Below are positions 9,222 through 17,764 of a stretch of DNA of 64,000 nucleotides, one piece after another. The notes below the pieces were generated by a model, which was not told the DNA's origin, ran no database searches, and saw nothing but the letters and a program-made list of their open reading frames with translations. Both the position numbers and the translations under genes were made by a program. Source of the stretch: Prolixibacter sp. SD074 (GTDB taxonomy: Bacteria; Bacteroidota; Bacteroidia; Bacteroidales; Prolixibacteraceae). Every line of letters begins with the position of its first letter. Position 1 is the stretch's first letter. The stretch lies in the NCBI RefSeq assembly GCF_009617895.1, contig NZ_BLAW01000001.1, positions 2,099,001 through 2,163,000 on the forward strand, written 5' to 3'.

Positions 9222-10319
9222 ATGACTAACCATCAACTAAACCAGATTTTTGAATCATTTAGCCCCAAAGGCCACGTGAAGCATTGGGAACCATTCGGGA
9301 ATGGGCACATTAACGATACCTTTCTCGGGCGGAACCAGGAAAACGAAGCTTCCGATTTTATTCTACAACGTAAAAACCACAAAATCTTTACGAATGTCGC
9401 CGGAATGATGGACAACATTGTTATGGTAACAGACCACATTCGCGAAGGTCTTAAGAAGACAAAGGAAGGTGATATCGACAGAAGGGTAATGAGGTATTTT
9501 CCTGCCAGAGATGGTAAATGGTTTATTAACGATCAAAAAGGTAATTACTGGACGTTATTTCTTTACATTTCCGGTAGCCATAGCGTTGAAAATATCGAAA
9601 ATCCGGAACAGGCTATGATGGCCGCACAGGCGTTTGGTCATTTTCAACTACAACTGGCCGATTTACCTGGCAACAAACTGGTAGAAACCATTCCCAATTT
9701 TCACAACGGCATCTCCCGACTCAATGATTTCCGGAATGCCATTGAAAAGGATGCAGCCGGACGTGTAGCTGAAAACCGGGAACTACTGGAACAACTTTCA
9801 ACGCGCGGAGACGAAATGACGCTTATACAGCAATGGCTTGATTCGGGAGAACTCCCCCTGCGCATTACACACAACGATACCAAAATCAACAACATTTTGT
9901 TTGATGAAAACAACAGGCCGTTGTGCGTTATCGATCTCGATACGGTGATGCCGGGAAGCGCTTTGTTCGATTTTGGCGATGCCATCCGAACCATCGGGAA
10001 TACCGCAGTGGAAGATGAACCGGATTTGTCGAAAATTGGCTTTGCAAAGGACATTTTCGAAGCTTTCGCAGAAGGTTATCTAACAGAGGCCGGTAAGTTT
10101 TTAACGCAAAAAGAGAAAGATAATCTGGCCTTTTCGTGCCTTTACATGGCATGGGAACAGGCCATCCGGTTTATGACCGATTACCTGAACGGCGACACTT
10201 ATTACAAAATTGCGTATCCGGGACACAACCTTGTGAGGACCAAAGCCCAGTTCCGGTACCTCGAAGTATTAGAGGAGAACCGCGAAAAGATGGAGAATTT
10301 TATCAGGAAAGCAGGGTAA
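9222..10319 (+). CDS. Aminoglycoside-phosphotransferase-fold sugar 1-kinase (NahK/AmgK-like)
   Basis: A 365-residue APH-fold kinase. Catalytic loop: THNDTKINNILFD near residue 216, with the base Asp and the metal-binding Asn. The second metal motif is VIDLDTVMPG near 236. N-terminal lobe: FGNGHINDTFLG (nucleotide loop). In this fold the anomeric kinases NahK (N-acetylhexosamine) and AmgK (MurNAc) supply a sugar 1-phosphate to a nucleotidyltransferase. Here the nucleotidyltransferase gene lies immediately upstream, which supports the same role. The close relatives in Bacteroides are often mislabelled mucin-desulfating sulfatase. Ends at a clear terminator. Confidence 0.8.
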   Translation: MTNHQLNQIFESFSPKGHVKHWEPFGNGHINDTFLGRNQENEASDFILQRKNHKIFTNVAGMMDNIVMVTDHIREGLKKTKEGDIDRRVMRYFPARDGKWFINDQKGNYWTLFLYISGSHSVENIENPEQAMMAAQAFGHFQLQLADLPGNKLVETIPNFHNGISRLNDFRNAIEKDAAGRVAENRELLEQLSTRGDEMTLIQQWLDSGELPLRITHNDTKINNILFDENNRPLCVIDLDTVMPGSALFDFGDAIRTIGNTAVEDEPDLSKIGFAKDIFEAFAEGYLTEAGKFLTQKEKDNLAFSCLYMAWEQAIRFMTDYLNGDTYYKIAYPGHNLVRTKAQFRYLEVLEENREKMENFIRKAG

Positions 10320-10351
10320 AGATTTCCTGAAATATTCATGATATCTAAAGG

Positions 10352-10384
10352 ACGGGAAATGATGATTTCCCGTTCGTTTTTTTA
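10352..10384 (+). terminator. Terminator of the sugar-kinase operon
   Basis: A 9-bp perfect stem (10352-10360 with 10365-10373, loop gatg) is followed by a T-rich tail on the plus strand. Confidence 0.85.
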
Positions 10385-10393
10385 TTCTTACAA

Positions 10394-11227
10394 CTAAAGA
10401 TGAATATGTTCAGCCTGCAATGATTCGCCAAAAAAAACGCCCGCCCGGATTTCAAAGTTCTCCACTGATTCGGTTGTGAGAAACCGACGCGAACCACCCG
10501 TTGTGCATTTCTGCTCTATTTCCGGGTGTCGCTTCAAATAATCAGCCAGGCGGTCGGCTACGATTGGTCCTTGTTCCAGTAATTGAATGTGTTTAGGGAG
10601 GAATTTCCGAATGGTTTCCGATAGCAGCGGGTAGTGCGTGCAACCTAAAATGACCGTGTCAATTTCGGGATCTTTTTCCAGCAATTGCTTTACATTCTTT
10701 TCAACGAAATAATCGGATCCAGGCGTTCCTATTTCATTGTTTTCAACAATAGGCACCCACATGGGACAAGCTTCCTGATAAGTATGTACAGGATGGTCAG
10801 CCGGGATTTTCCGAATTTCCATCGGGTACGATTCCGATTTTACGGTACCGGTTGTCCCTAATATTCCTACATGACCGGAACGAGTTACCTCAGGGATGCG
10901 TTCCACGCTGGGCCGAATTACCCCCAATACACGGCGAGTGGGATCGATGTTGGGTAAATCTCGTTGCTGTATGGTGCGTAACGCTTTCGCGGAAGCCGTA
11001 TTACAAGCCAGTATTACCAGATGGCAGCCCATTTCAAACAGTTTTTCCACAGCCTGAAGTGTATACTCATACACCACTTCAAATGAACGGGTACCGTAGG
11101 GAGTGCGCGCATTATCGCCTAAGTAGAGATAGTCGTACTGCGGCAATTCATCAATTACCGAACGGAGAACTGTCAATCCTCCATATCCGGAATCGAATAC
11201 GCCGATTGGTCTGTAATTATCCAACAT
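10394..11227 (-). CDS. murI: Glutamate racemase
   Basis: This 277-residue cytoplasmic enzyme makes D-glutamate for peptidoglycan. The two catalytic cysteines are visible in LACNTAS (about 75) and LGCTHYP (about 194), and the N-terminus carries IGVFDSGYGGLTV and YLGDNARTPYG. Length is typical. I chose ATG at 11227; a GTG two codons upstream is also possible. It is the last gene of the minus-strand envelope cluster but is separated from the Skp genes by a terminator, so it likely has its own promoter. Confidence 0.95.
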   Translation of the reverse strand: MLDNYRPIGVFDSGYGGLTVLRSVIDELPQYDYLYLGDNARTPYGTRSFEVVYEYTLQAVEKLFEMGCHLVILACNTASAKALRTIQQRDLPNIDPTRRVLGVIRPSVERIPEVTRSGHVGILGTTGTVKSESYPMEIRKIPADHPVHTYQEACPMWVPIVENNEIGTPGSDYFVEKNVKQLLEKDPEIDTVILGCTHYPLLSETIRKFLPKHIQLLEQGPIVADRLADYLKRHPEIEQKCTTGGSRRFLTTESVENFEIRAGVFFGESLQAEHIHL

Positions 11228-11299
11228 TTTCACGCCGTTATTTCTTTCCTGAAACTACAAAAATTCTGTTCTAGCGCAGCTTTTACCTTCGTTTTAAAC

Positions 11300-11332
11300 A
11301 AAAAAGGATGCTGTCAAACAACATCCTTTTTT
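11300..11332 (-). terminator. Terminator of the bamA-skp transcript
   Basis: An 11-bp stem (11300-11310 with 11322-11332) ends in T residues on the minus strand, 18 bp after the stop of the second OmpH-family gene. Confidence 0.85.
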
Positions 11333-11350
11333 AGCTCAAATATTTTTAAC

Positions 11351-11857
11351 CTATTGAACTCCCAGTTTTTTCTTCACCAACGGCAGAATATCTTCTGACT
11401 GGGCTGAATGGTAGAGGAGGTTATTTACATCAAACACGTAAATTAAACCTTCTTCTTTGGCCACTGCGTCAACAGCTGCGCGTGCTTTTTTCACAATCGG
11501 CTGGAATTGCTCTTCTTGTTTTTTCTGCAGATCCTGTTGAGCTACAGACTGGAAGTTTTGAATGCGTTGCTGCAAATCCTGCAAATCATTCTCCCTTGCA
11601 CTACGAACAGCTTCTGAAAGACTGTCACGTTTGGCAATGTAGGCCTGTACCTTCGTTTGGTACTCGTTCTGCATGGTAGTCAATTGATTCTCCAACTCTG
11701 TGGCATGTTTCTGCATAGCTTTCTGAGCAACATCACGCTCAGGCATCACCTGAAGCAATTGCTGAAAATCGATGTGCCCGAATTTGTATGTCTGTGCTGA
11801 AAGGCTACCGGCGAAAAGGGCTACGAAAAGTACTATTACCTTTAAAATGTTTCTCAT
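11351..11857 (-). CDS. OmpH/Skp family periplasmic chaperone
   Basis: A 168-residue exported protein: signal peptide MRNILKVIVLFVALFAGSLSAQ, then a long Gln/Lys/Glu-rich coiled coil (about 55-125) typical of Skp, and a short beta segment GLIYVFDVNNLLYHS near the C-terminus. I start at 11857 and not at an upstream in-frame ATG at 11887, because only the shorter form puts the signal peptide at the N-terminus. Skp holds unfolded outer-membrane proteins in the periplasm for BamA. It is the second of two paralogous Skp genes, 41 bp apart. Confidence 0.9.
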   Translation of the reverse strand: MRNILKVIVLFVALFAGSLSAQTYKFGHIDFQQLLQVMPERDVAQKAMQKHATELENQLTTMQNEYQTKVQAYIAKRDSLSEAVRSARENDLQDLQQRIQNFQSVAQQDLQKKQEEQFQPIVKKARAAVDAVAKEEGLIYVFDVNNLLYHSAQSEDILPLVKKKLGVQ

Positions 11858-11898
11858 ACTTGACTGATTTATCAAATTATTTCGCATAGATATAGATA

Positions 11899-12414
11899 TT
11901 AATTCTTATATCCAAGTTTCTGCAGCACCTGATCACTTAAATCGTATTTGGGGTTTGTGTAAAGCATACTCATCCCCGACGAACGATCAAAGATTACAGC
12001 ATAACTGCCTTGCTCGGCAATTTCCTGAATCGCATTGTAAATGTCATCCTGAATAGGTTTGACCAGCGCTTCACGCTTTTTATACAAATCCCCTTCAGGA
12101 CCGAAATACTGCCGCTGCAGTTTTTTATATTCTTTCTCTTTCGAAACGATAACATCCTCACGACGGCGTTTCATATCGTCAGACAACAATACCGATTCGG
12201 CCTGAAAGTCCTTGTACATCTGATCCAATTCGGCATGTAATGTTTCCAGTTCCTTCTGGTACTGTTTCGAAATCTTATCCAACTGATCCTGCGCGGCATG
12301 ATAAGCGGGAATATTATCCAAAATATATTCCGTATCGACATAAGCATACTTTTGAGCATAACTGTAGCTCACCATGCTTACTATCAGGGTAAAAAGGAGA
12401 ACGATTTTTTTCAT
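11899..12414 (-). CDS. OmpH/Skp family periplasmic chaperone (first copy)
   Basis: A 171-residue protein with signal peptide MKKIVLLFTLIVSMVSYSYAQ, then KYAYVDTEYILDNIPAY, a helical arm rich in Lys and Glu (40-130) and a closing beta segment YAVIFDRSSGMSMLYTNPKYDLS. This is the standard Skp layout. It lies 60 bp downstream of bamA and is almost certainly cotranscribed with it. The two copies differ clearly in sequence, so they are old paralogues and may serve different clients. Confidence 0.92.
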   Translation of the reverse strand: MKKIVLLFTLIVSMVSYSYAQKYAYVDTEYILDNIPAYHAAQDQLDKISKQYQKELETLHAELDQMYKDFQAESVLLSDDMKRRREDVIVSKEKEYKKLQRQYFGPEGDLYKKREALVKPIQDDIYNAIQEIAEQGSYAVIFDRSSGMSMLYTNPKYDLSDQVLQKLGYKN

Positions 12415-12474
12415 AATTTGTGTTTTGAATGAAGTTTCTCAATCAAAAACAAAAACCAGACCAACTTTTTCAGC

Positions 12475-15045
12475 TTAAAACTGCTGACCGATAATAAAGT
12501 GGAACTGACTTCCGTTTGCGTTCGCCTTATAAGCATCATCAAATCCGTAACCCCAGTCAAATCCCATCAAACCAAACATCGGCAAGAAGATACGGACTCC
12601 AAGGCCAGCCGAACGGCGAATATCATATGGGTTATAGTCGGAGAAGTCATGCCAGGCGTTACCACCTTCGGCGAATGCTACACCATAAATTGTTGCTGAT
12701 TGACTCAGTGTAATCGGGTAGTGAAGTTCCACCGTAAATTTCTCGTAAAGGTTACCTCCATTAGGTGGAGTTAACGAGTTATTCTCATAACCTCTCAACC
12801 CGATGACATCACTACCATACATACTATATCCCGACATCCCATCACCACCAACACTGAACTGCTCGAATGGCGAACGGCGATTTTTATTGTAGTACCCCAG
12901 AAATCCTGCTTCGAACTTCGTCCGCAAGATCAGTTTCTCATTACGCGAAACCGGTGTGTAAACATCACCATTAAATTTCCACTTGTGATATTCAATCCAT
13001 TTGTATCGCTGAGAATCGGGTAAATTCGGGTCAGCGTAGTTCACCCCGTCAAAAACCGAATATGGCGGAGTTAACTGAAGTGACAATGAGAAGTTCGATC
13101 CGTGACGTGTATACAACGGGTTATCCGTGGAGTTTCGTCCCAGGACTGTCTTAAAACTAAGGTTATGCGAGACCCCGTCGCGGAACAGGTAGTAACTCCA
13201 GTTCTGCAGATTATATAGCTGATACGAAACTTCGTTGTAAAGAGTGAAGTAGTCATCAGGCCAGCTCAGGCGGCGTCCCAAACCGATGGATGCCCCGAAT
13301 ACCGACATCTGCTGGGTAATCTGGTAATCGTACGTGTTTGAGTATCCGCCATAACTACTACCATAGTAACTACTGGAACCGTAGCTTCCGTAACTGTATG
13401 GATTGTAACCTCCGTAATAATAATCGGAGTTTCCGCTGGTCTGCTTCGAGTAGTAAACCGACAGGGAGAACGAGTTTGGTTTCTTACCTCCCAGCCAGGG
13501 TTCCGTAAAGGAGAAACTGTATGACTGATAATAGGAACCGTTGGTCTGTGCACGCAGGCTCAACGTCTGACCGTCACCGGTTGGCAGCGGGCGCCATGCT
13601 TTTCCGTTGAAAATATTCCGTACGGAGAAATTGGTAAATTTCAAACCTACCGTTCCGACAAACATACCGGCCCCCCAACCACCGGAAAGCTCAATCTGAT
13701 CGTTGGCCCGCTCTTCCAGGTGATAGTTGATATCTACCGTACCATCTTCAGGATGTGGAATCACCTGCGGATTAATGGTCTCCGGGTTGAAATGGCCCAA
13801 TTGGGCCAATTCCCTCACCGAACGGATAATGTTTTCTTTACTGAACAACTGCCCCGGACGGGTACGTAATTCACGACGGGCCACATGCTCGTGTGTTTTG
13901 GTGTTCCCGGAGATAATGATCCGGTTGATGGTGGCCTGTTGTCCTTCATAAATACGCATCTCATAGTCGATGGAGTCATTTTCCACTTTGGTTTCCACCG
14001 GATTAATATTGAGGAACAGATAACCATTGTTCAGGTATAAATTACTTACCGCATCGTCATCTTCCCGAAGTCGCTTGTTAAGTAATTTTTGATCGAAGAT
14101 ATCGCCCTTCTTAATTCCAAGAATATGACTCAGGTATTCCGAAGTATAAACCGTATTACCCACCCAGCTAATATTTCTGAAATAGTAACGATCACCTTCG
14201 CTAATCCATATTTTTATGCTTACCGTATTATCAGGGTTCTTGTATACCGAGTCAGCAGTAATCATGGCGTCACGATAACCCTCCTCGTTATATTTCTTAA
14301 TGATGTTTTGCTTATCTTCCTCATACTTGTCTTCCAGAAATTTCTTGGAACGGAAGAAGTGTTTCAGGCCTTTATCCTTGGTCTTTTTCATGGTATGTTC
14401 CAACTTTCCCTCAGTCAACACCTTATTTCCATAGAAGGAAATCTTCTGAATCTTCACTTTCTCCTTCTTGTTGACATTAACGTCGAGAATTACATGGTTT
14501 TCCTTGGAAGGATCATCCCGTTGGACCACGTTCACTTCAGTATTGAAGAAGCCTTTACCATGATAGTAATTGAGAATCTGACGTTGTGCATTGTTAATCA
14601 GGTTATCAGTAACCTGACCACCAATAATAAGCAATACTTTCTTCTGGATTTCATCCTTTTCACCCTTGGTTACACCATTATAGTTAACCTGAGACAATCG
14701 GGGACGCTCCTGAAGATAGATATCGAGCCAAACTTTGTTACCCACAATTTTGGTTGCGGTAATTTTCACGTCGGAAAATAATCCCTGACGCCAATATTTT
14801 TTAATCGCTCCAGTAATCTTATCCCCGGGCACTGAGACTTCGTCTCCTACCTGAAGGCCCGAGAGCTTTTTAAGTACTTCTTTATCCAGAAAACGAATTC
14901 CACTAATTTCGATGCCGCCAATGGTATACATTTTCTGGCTGTCGTAATAAATGGAAAAGTTGGTACTGTCGGCGACCACCTGGGCAAAAACACCTGCACT
15001 ACTGCTAAAAATTAAAAGAAAAAAGAGTATCAGTTTTTTATACAT
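12475..15045 (-). CDS. bamA: Outer membrane protein assembly factor BamA
   Basis: An 856-residue precursor with signal peptide MYKKLILFFLLIFSSSAGVFAQ. POTRA domains fill about residues 40-420 (YTIGGIEISGIRFLDKEVL, RLSQVNYNGVTKGE, KIQKISFYGNKVLTEG, YYFRNISWVGNTVYTSE, TINRIIISGNTKTHEH). A C-terminal Omp85 barrel follows and ends in F. The lid-lock type motif VRIFLPMFGLMGFDWGYGFD lies near the end. BamA folds and inserts outer-membrane barrels. The start at 15045 lies 1 bp after the uppS stop (TGA-C-ATG), so translation is likely coupled. The barrel contains a Tyr/Gly/Ser-rich insertion encoded near 13330-13440 (see findings). Confidence 0.96.
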   Translation of the reverse strand: MYKKLILFFLLIFSSSAGVFAQVVADSTNFSIYYDSQKMYTIGGIEISGIRFLDKEVLKKLSGLQVGDEVSVPGDKITGAIKKYWRQGLFSDVKITATKIVGNKVWLDIYLQERPRLSQVNYNGVTKGEKDEIQKKVLLIIGGQVTDNLINNAQRQILNYYHGKGFFNTEVNVVQRDDPSKENHVILDVNVNKKEKVKIQKISFYGNKVLTEGKLEHTMKKTKDKGLKHFFRSKKFLEDKYEEDKQNIIKKYNEEGYRDAMITADSVYKNPDNTVSIKIWISEGDRYYFRNISWVGNTVYTSEYLSHILGIKKGDIFDQKLLNKRLREDDDAVSNLYLNNGYLFLNINPVETKVENDSIDYEMRIYEGQQATINRIIISGNTKTHEHVARRELRTRPGQLFSKENIIRSVRELAQLGHFNPETINPQVIPHPEDGTVDINYHLEERANDQIELSGGWGAGMFVGTVGLKFTNFSVRNIFNGKAWRPLPTGDGQTLSLRAQTNGSYYQSYSFSFTEPWLGGKKPNSFSLSVYYSKQTSGNSDYYYGGYNPYSYGSYGSSSYYGSSYGGYSNTYDYQITQQMSVFGASIGLGRRLSWPDDYFTLYNEVSYQLYNLQNWSYYLFRDGVSHNLSFKTVLGRNSTDNPLYTRHGSNFSLSLQLTPPYSVFDGVNYADPNLPDSQRYKWIEYHKWKFNGDVYTPVSRNEKLILRTKFEAGFLGYYNKNRRSPFEQFSVGGDGMSGYSMYGSDVIGLRGYENNSLTPPNGGNLYEKFTVELHYPITLSQSATIYGVAFAEGGNAWHDFSDYNPYDIRRSAGLGVRIFLPMFGLMGFDWGYGFDDAYKANANGSQFHFIIGQQF

Positions 15046-15046
15046 G

Positions 15047-15787
15047 TCAGATTCTGATTTGTTCACTAGTTTTACCAAACCTTCTCTCTCGCTGCTGGAA
15101 ATCGGCAATGGCTTCAAATAAGTCATCCTTTCTAAAATCGGGCCATAATTTTGTGGTGAAATAAAATTCGGTATAAGCAATCTGCCACAGAAGGAAATTA
15201 CTTACCCGGTATTCTCCACTGGTTCGAATCAACAATTCCGGATCAGGTATCCCTTTGGTTGTGAGATAATTATCGAAAAGGCTTTCATCAATCTGAGTGG
15301 TCTTAATTTTTCCGCTACAGGAATCCTCCACCAAACCACGCACGGCATTCAGAATTTCCCATCGGCCTGAATAACTTAGGGCCAATACTAGATTCAATCC
15401 GGTGTTTTCTGATGTCAGAACCATTGCTTCCTGCAACTTGATACGGGCGTTTTCAGGCAGGCTATCCGTATCTCCAATGGTCATCAGTTTTACATTATTC
15501 TCATTTAAATTCTCCGCTTCTATAGTAATGGCATGAACCAGGAGCGACATCAGCGCCTCCACCTCCTCTTTGGGACGGCTCCAGTTTTCGGTTGAGAATG
15601 CATAAAGCGTCAGATATTTCAAACCCGCTTCACCAGCGCCTTCAACCGTTGAACGCACTGCTTCCACGCCTTGCTCATGACCAAAGATCCGCTCATTCCC
15701 ATGCTGTCGCGCCCATCTTCCGTTACCATCCATTATTATGGCTACGTGATTCGGCATGTACTCCTTATTCAATTTATTAATTCCCAT
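15047..15787 (-). CDS. uppS: Isoprenyl transferase (undecaprenyl diphosphate synthase)
   Basis: A 246-residue cis-prenyltransferase. The active-site P-loop-like motif AIIMDGNGRWARQHG lies at residues 17-31, followed by LTLYAFSTENWSRP, and the C-terminal LLIRTSGEYRVSNFLLWQ and EFYFTTKLWPDF. It condenses isopentenyl diphosphate units on farnesyl diphosphate to make the C55 carrier for peptidoglycan and other envelope sugars. Placed between porG and bamA, as in Porphyromonas gingivalis. Confidence 0.96.
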   Translation of the reverse strand: MGINKLNKEYMPNHVAIIMDGNGRWARQHGNERIFGHEQGVEAVRSTVEGAGEAGLKYLTLYAFSTENWSRPKEEVEALMSLLVHAITIEAENLNENNVKLMTIGDTDSLPENARIKLQEAMVLTSENTGLNLVLALSYSGRWEILNAVRGLVEDSCSGKIKTTQIDESLFDNYLTTKGIPDPELLIRTSGEYRVSNFLLWQIAYTEFYFTTKLWPDFRKDDLFEAIADFQQRERRFGKTSEQIRI

Positions 15788-15798
15788 TTACTTAATCA

Positions 15799-16692
15799 CT
15801 AGTCGTATACTGCACAATTCTTTTTACCATCCCACAGCAAAATGATGAAGGAAACGGTAAACGTTGACAACCAGTCGTTGTTGTGCCAGGTACTGGACGA
15901 AAACTTATCTGCATAGCCGGCATATGTTTGCCTGACTCCTGTAGGATCCGTTGGATCCGGTACCATGGATGTGTCGAAGTAATGGAACCGAACCGGATCA
16001 TCCAGATTATCGATATTGTCCGTAAAGGTTTTCCGGATCATTGCTTCTACGTTGATGGCAAAAATATCGGAAATATTCCACTTTACACCCATACCAACCG
16101 GAATAACCGGAGAAAAAGCATCTAACCCATTGGTAGTATGATAATTCCCGTCAACATATGCACTGTAATAACGATTCCCTCCTTGGGTGAACGGCGCCCC
16201 TTGGTTCAACATCAAAGTTCCACTACCACTTGCCCGTGAATACATTACGCCTATCCCGGCAGAAATATAGGGTGTAAAGGAAGCTTTTTTACTTCCCAGT
16301 TCATAATCTTTAAAATTGAACTCAAAAATCCCTTCAAGCATCTGGATGGAGCGATTAAATGAATAATACTGCGACAAATCACGCGGATAATAGTAAATCT
16401 GTGAATTAGCAGACATTGTTCGCATTTCGGGCTGCGACAGATACACATCGTTGTATACCCCTTCTACCCCCAAAGAGGCGACCATCAGTTGTGCTTTTAC
16501 CGCCATTCGTTTATTCATATTCCAGCGCGCAAACACACCAAAAGCCGGAGAAAGCGACTTCATGTAATCAACCTGCTGAACATCTCCCCAATAAAATGCC
16601 AATCCCGCCATCAACCCCAAATCCGCAGTTTTTTGAGCCTGAACCTTCATCCCGGTCAGGAAAATTGCCATAATAATTAGCAGTTTCTTCAT
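15799..16692 (-). CDS. porG: PorG-like outer-membrane protein (DUF6089), type IX secretion
   Basis: A 297-residue exported protein. ATG at 16692 gives the signal peptide MKKLLIIMAIFLTGMKVQAQ; a TTG three codons earlier also exists. The rest is an eight-strand-type barrel pattern with alternating hydrophobic residues (LGLMAGLAFYWGDVQQ, PAFGVFARWNMNKRMAVKAQL, ISAGIGVMYSRASG, VGMGVKWNISDIFAINVEAMIRKTFTDNIDNL). The order porG-uppS-bamA-skp-skp is the same as in P. gingivalis, where PorG is an outer-membrane part of the PorK/PorN ring of the type IX secretion system. Family is well supported; the role rests on this synteny. Confidence 0.85.
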   Translation of the reverse strand: MKKLLIIMAIFLTGMKVQAQKTADLGLMAGLAFYWGDVQQVDYMKSLSPAFGVFARWNMNKRMAVKAQLMVASLGVEGVYNDVYLSQPEMRTMSANSQIYYYPRDLSQYYSFNRSIQMLEGIFEFNFKDYELGSKKASFTPYISAGIGVMYSRASGSGTLMLNQGAPFTQGGNRYYSAYVDGNYHTTNGLDAFSPVIPVGMGVKWNISDIFAINVEAMIRKTFTDNIDNLDDPVRFHYFDTSMVPDPTDPTGVRQTYAGYADKFSSSTWHNNDWLSTFTVSFIILLWDGKKNCAVYD

Positions 16693-16776
16693 CCAGTTCA
16701 AATTATCGAGTCACAATTTTGAAATGGTTTGATAGAATATATCAGTCCAAAATTCATCTGTCCGACCCAAGGTTTA

Positions 16777-16784
16777 CAAATGTA
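16777..16784 (-). promoter_or_regulatory. -7 element for porG-uppS-bamA-skp
   Basis: On the minus strand TACATTTG matches TAnnTTTG, 85 bp before the porG start, in the 178-bp gap downstream of nadK. No clear -33. It would let the envelope operon be transcribed independently of nadK. Confidence 0.5.
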
Positions 16785-16870
16785 ATAGATTCGCAGAATT
16801 TTCCTTCCGCTCTTACCATAATAAACCGATAAAAGCGTGAAAAATTGCGTCATAAACCGGATAAAGAAAT

Positions 16871-17749
16871 TCAGTTTCGACGATCGACCCCCCACATTAA
16901 TTTGGTTCGTAATGTTCCGTAAAAACTGTGATTGAAAAGTTTGAGAATTCTAATACCAAAATCGGCTTTACGTAATCGAATTTCCTTCCCCGATTCACAT
17001 ACTACTGAACGGGAATCAAGTGTGGTCATAAAACGGCCACCCCGCCCCTCAACGGTCAATGTAATTTGTTGGTAATCGGGAATGACTACCGGCCGGATAT
17101 TCAGGTTATGCGGCGCAATCGGACTAATGATAAAATTCGAAGCGACCGGCGGTATCACCGGCCCTCCCACACTTAGCGAGTAAGCAGTTGAACCGGTTGG
17201 TGTCGATACGATTAATCCGTCGGCCCAATAGGAATTTAAAAACTCGTCGCCCACCTGCGTATGAACTGTTATCATTTGCGAAGTATCTCTCTTATGCACT
17301 GTAAATTCATTCAGCGCATACGGGAAATCAGCTAAAGTACCATTATCGTCTTCCAGCTTTATCAAAGAACGCGTTTGCAGGCGATAGCGTCCCGCGAACA
17401 GGTCGTCAAGGGCATCCTCCAGTTCCGCCTGGGCAATGTCGGCCAAAAATCCCAGCCTTCCACTGTTAATCCCGACCATCGGAATTCCGGAATCACGAAC
17501 GAACGAAACCCCCTCCAGAAAAGTTCCATCTCCACCGATACTGAAAAAGAAATCTACGTCCTTCAGTTCTTCCGGCTTAGAGAAATTTCCCGGCACAGCC
17601 GGATTGCACTTAACCTCTTTACAGAGATAATCGGCGAAAGGCTGATAGATTACCACATCTACATGGTGTAGATGCAGAATGTCAAACAAACGTTTCAGAC
17701 TATCGTAAAAAACCGGGTTAATTGTTCTACCGAATATGGCTATTCTCAT
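16871..17749 (-). CDS. nadK: NAD kinase
   Basis: A 292-residue NAD kinase. Key motifs: FFSIGGDGTFLEGVSFV (catalytic Asp of GGDGT), INSGRLGFLADI, ALNEFTVHKRDTSQMI, and TPTGSTAYSLSVGGPVIPP. It phosphorylates NAD to NADP in the cytoplasm. It lies 15 bp after the CBS-domain gene, so the two probably share a transcript. Confidence 0.95.
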   Translation of the reverse strand: MRIAIFGRTINPVFYDSLKRLFDILHLHHVDVVIYQPFADYLCKEVKCNPAVPGNFSKPEELKDVDFFFSIGGDGTFLEGVSFVRDSGIPMVGINSGRLGFLADIAQAELEDALDDLFAGRYRLQTRSLIKLEDDNGTLADFPYALNEFTVHKRDTSQMITVHTQVGDEFLNSYWADGLIVSTPTGSTAYSLSVGGPVIPPVASNFIISPIAPHNLNIRPVVIPDYQQITLTVEGRGGRFMTTLDSRSVVCESGKEIRLRKADFGIRILKLFNHSFYGTLRTKLMWGVDRRN

Positions 17750-17764
17750 GAATTGCAGGCATTT

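Noticed and set aside
14089-14781. 230-codon open frame on the plus strand
   Set aside because: It is antisense to the POTRA part of bamA; the bamA frame is certain.
15046-15180. Upstream extension of BamA by 45 residues
   Set aside because: It would overlap uppS and hide the signal peptide; ATG 15045 follows the uppS stop by one base.
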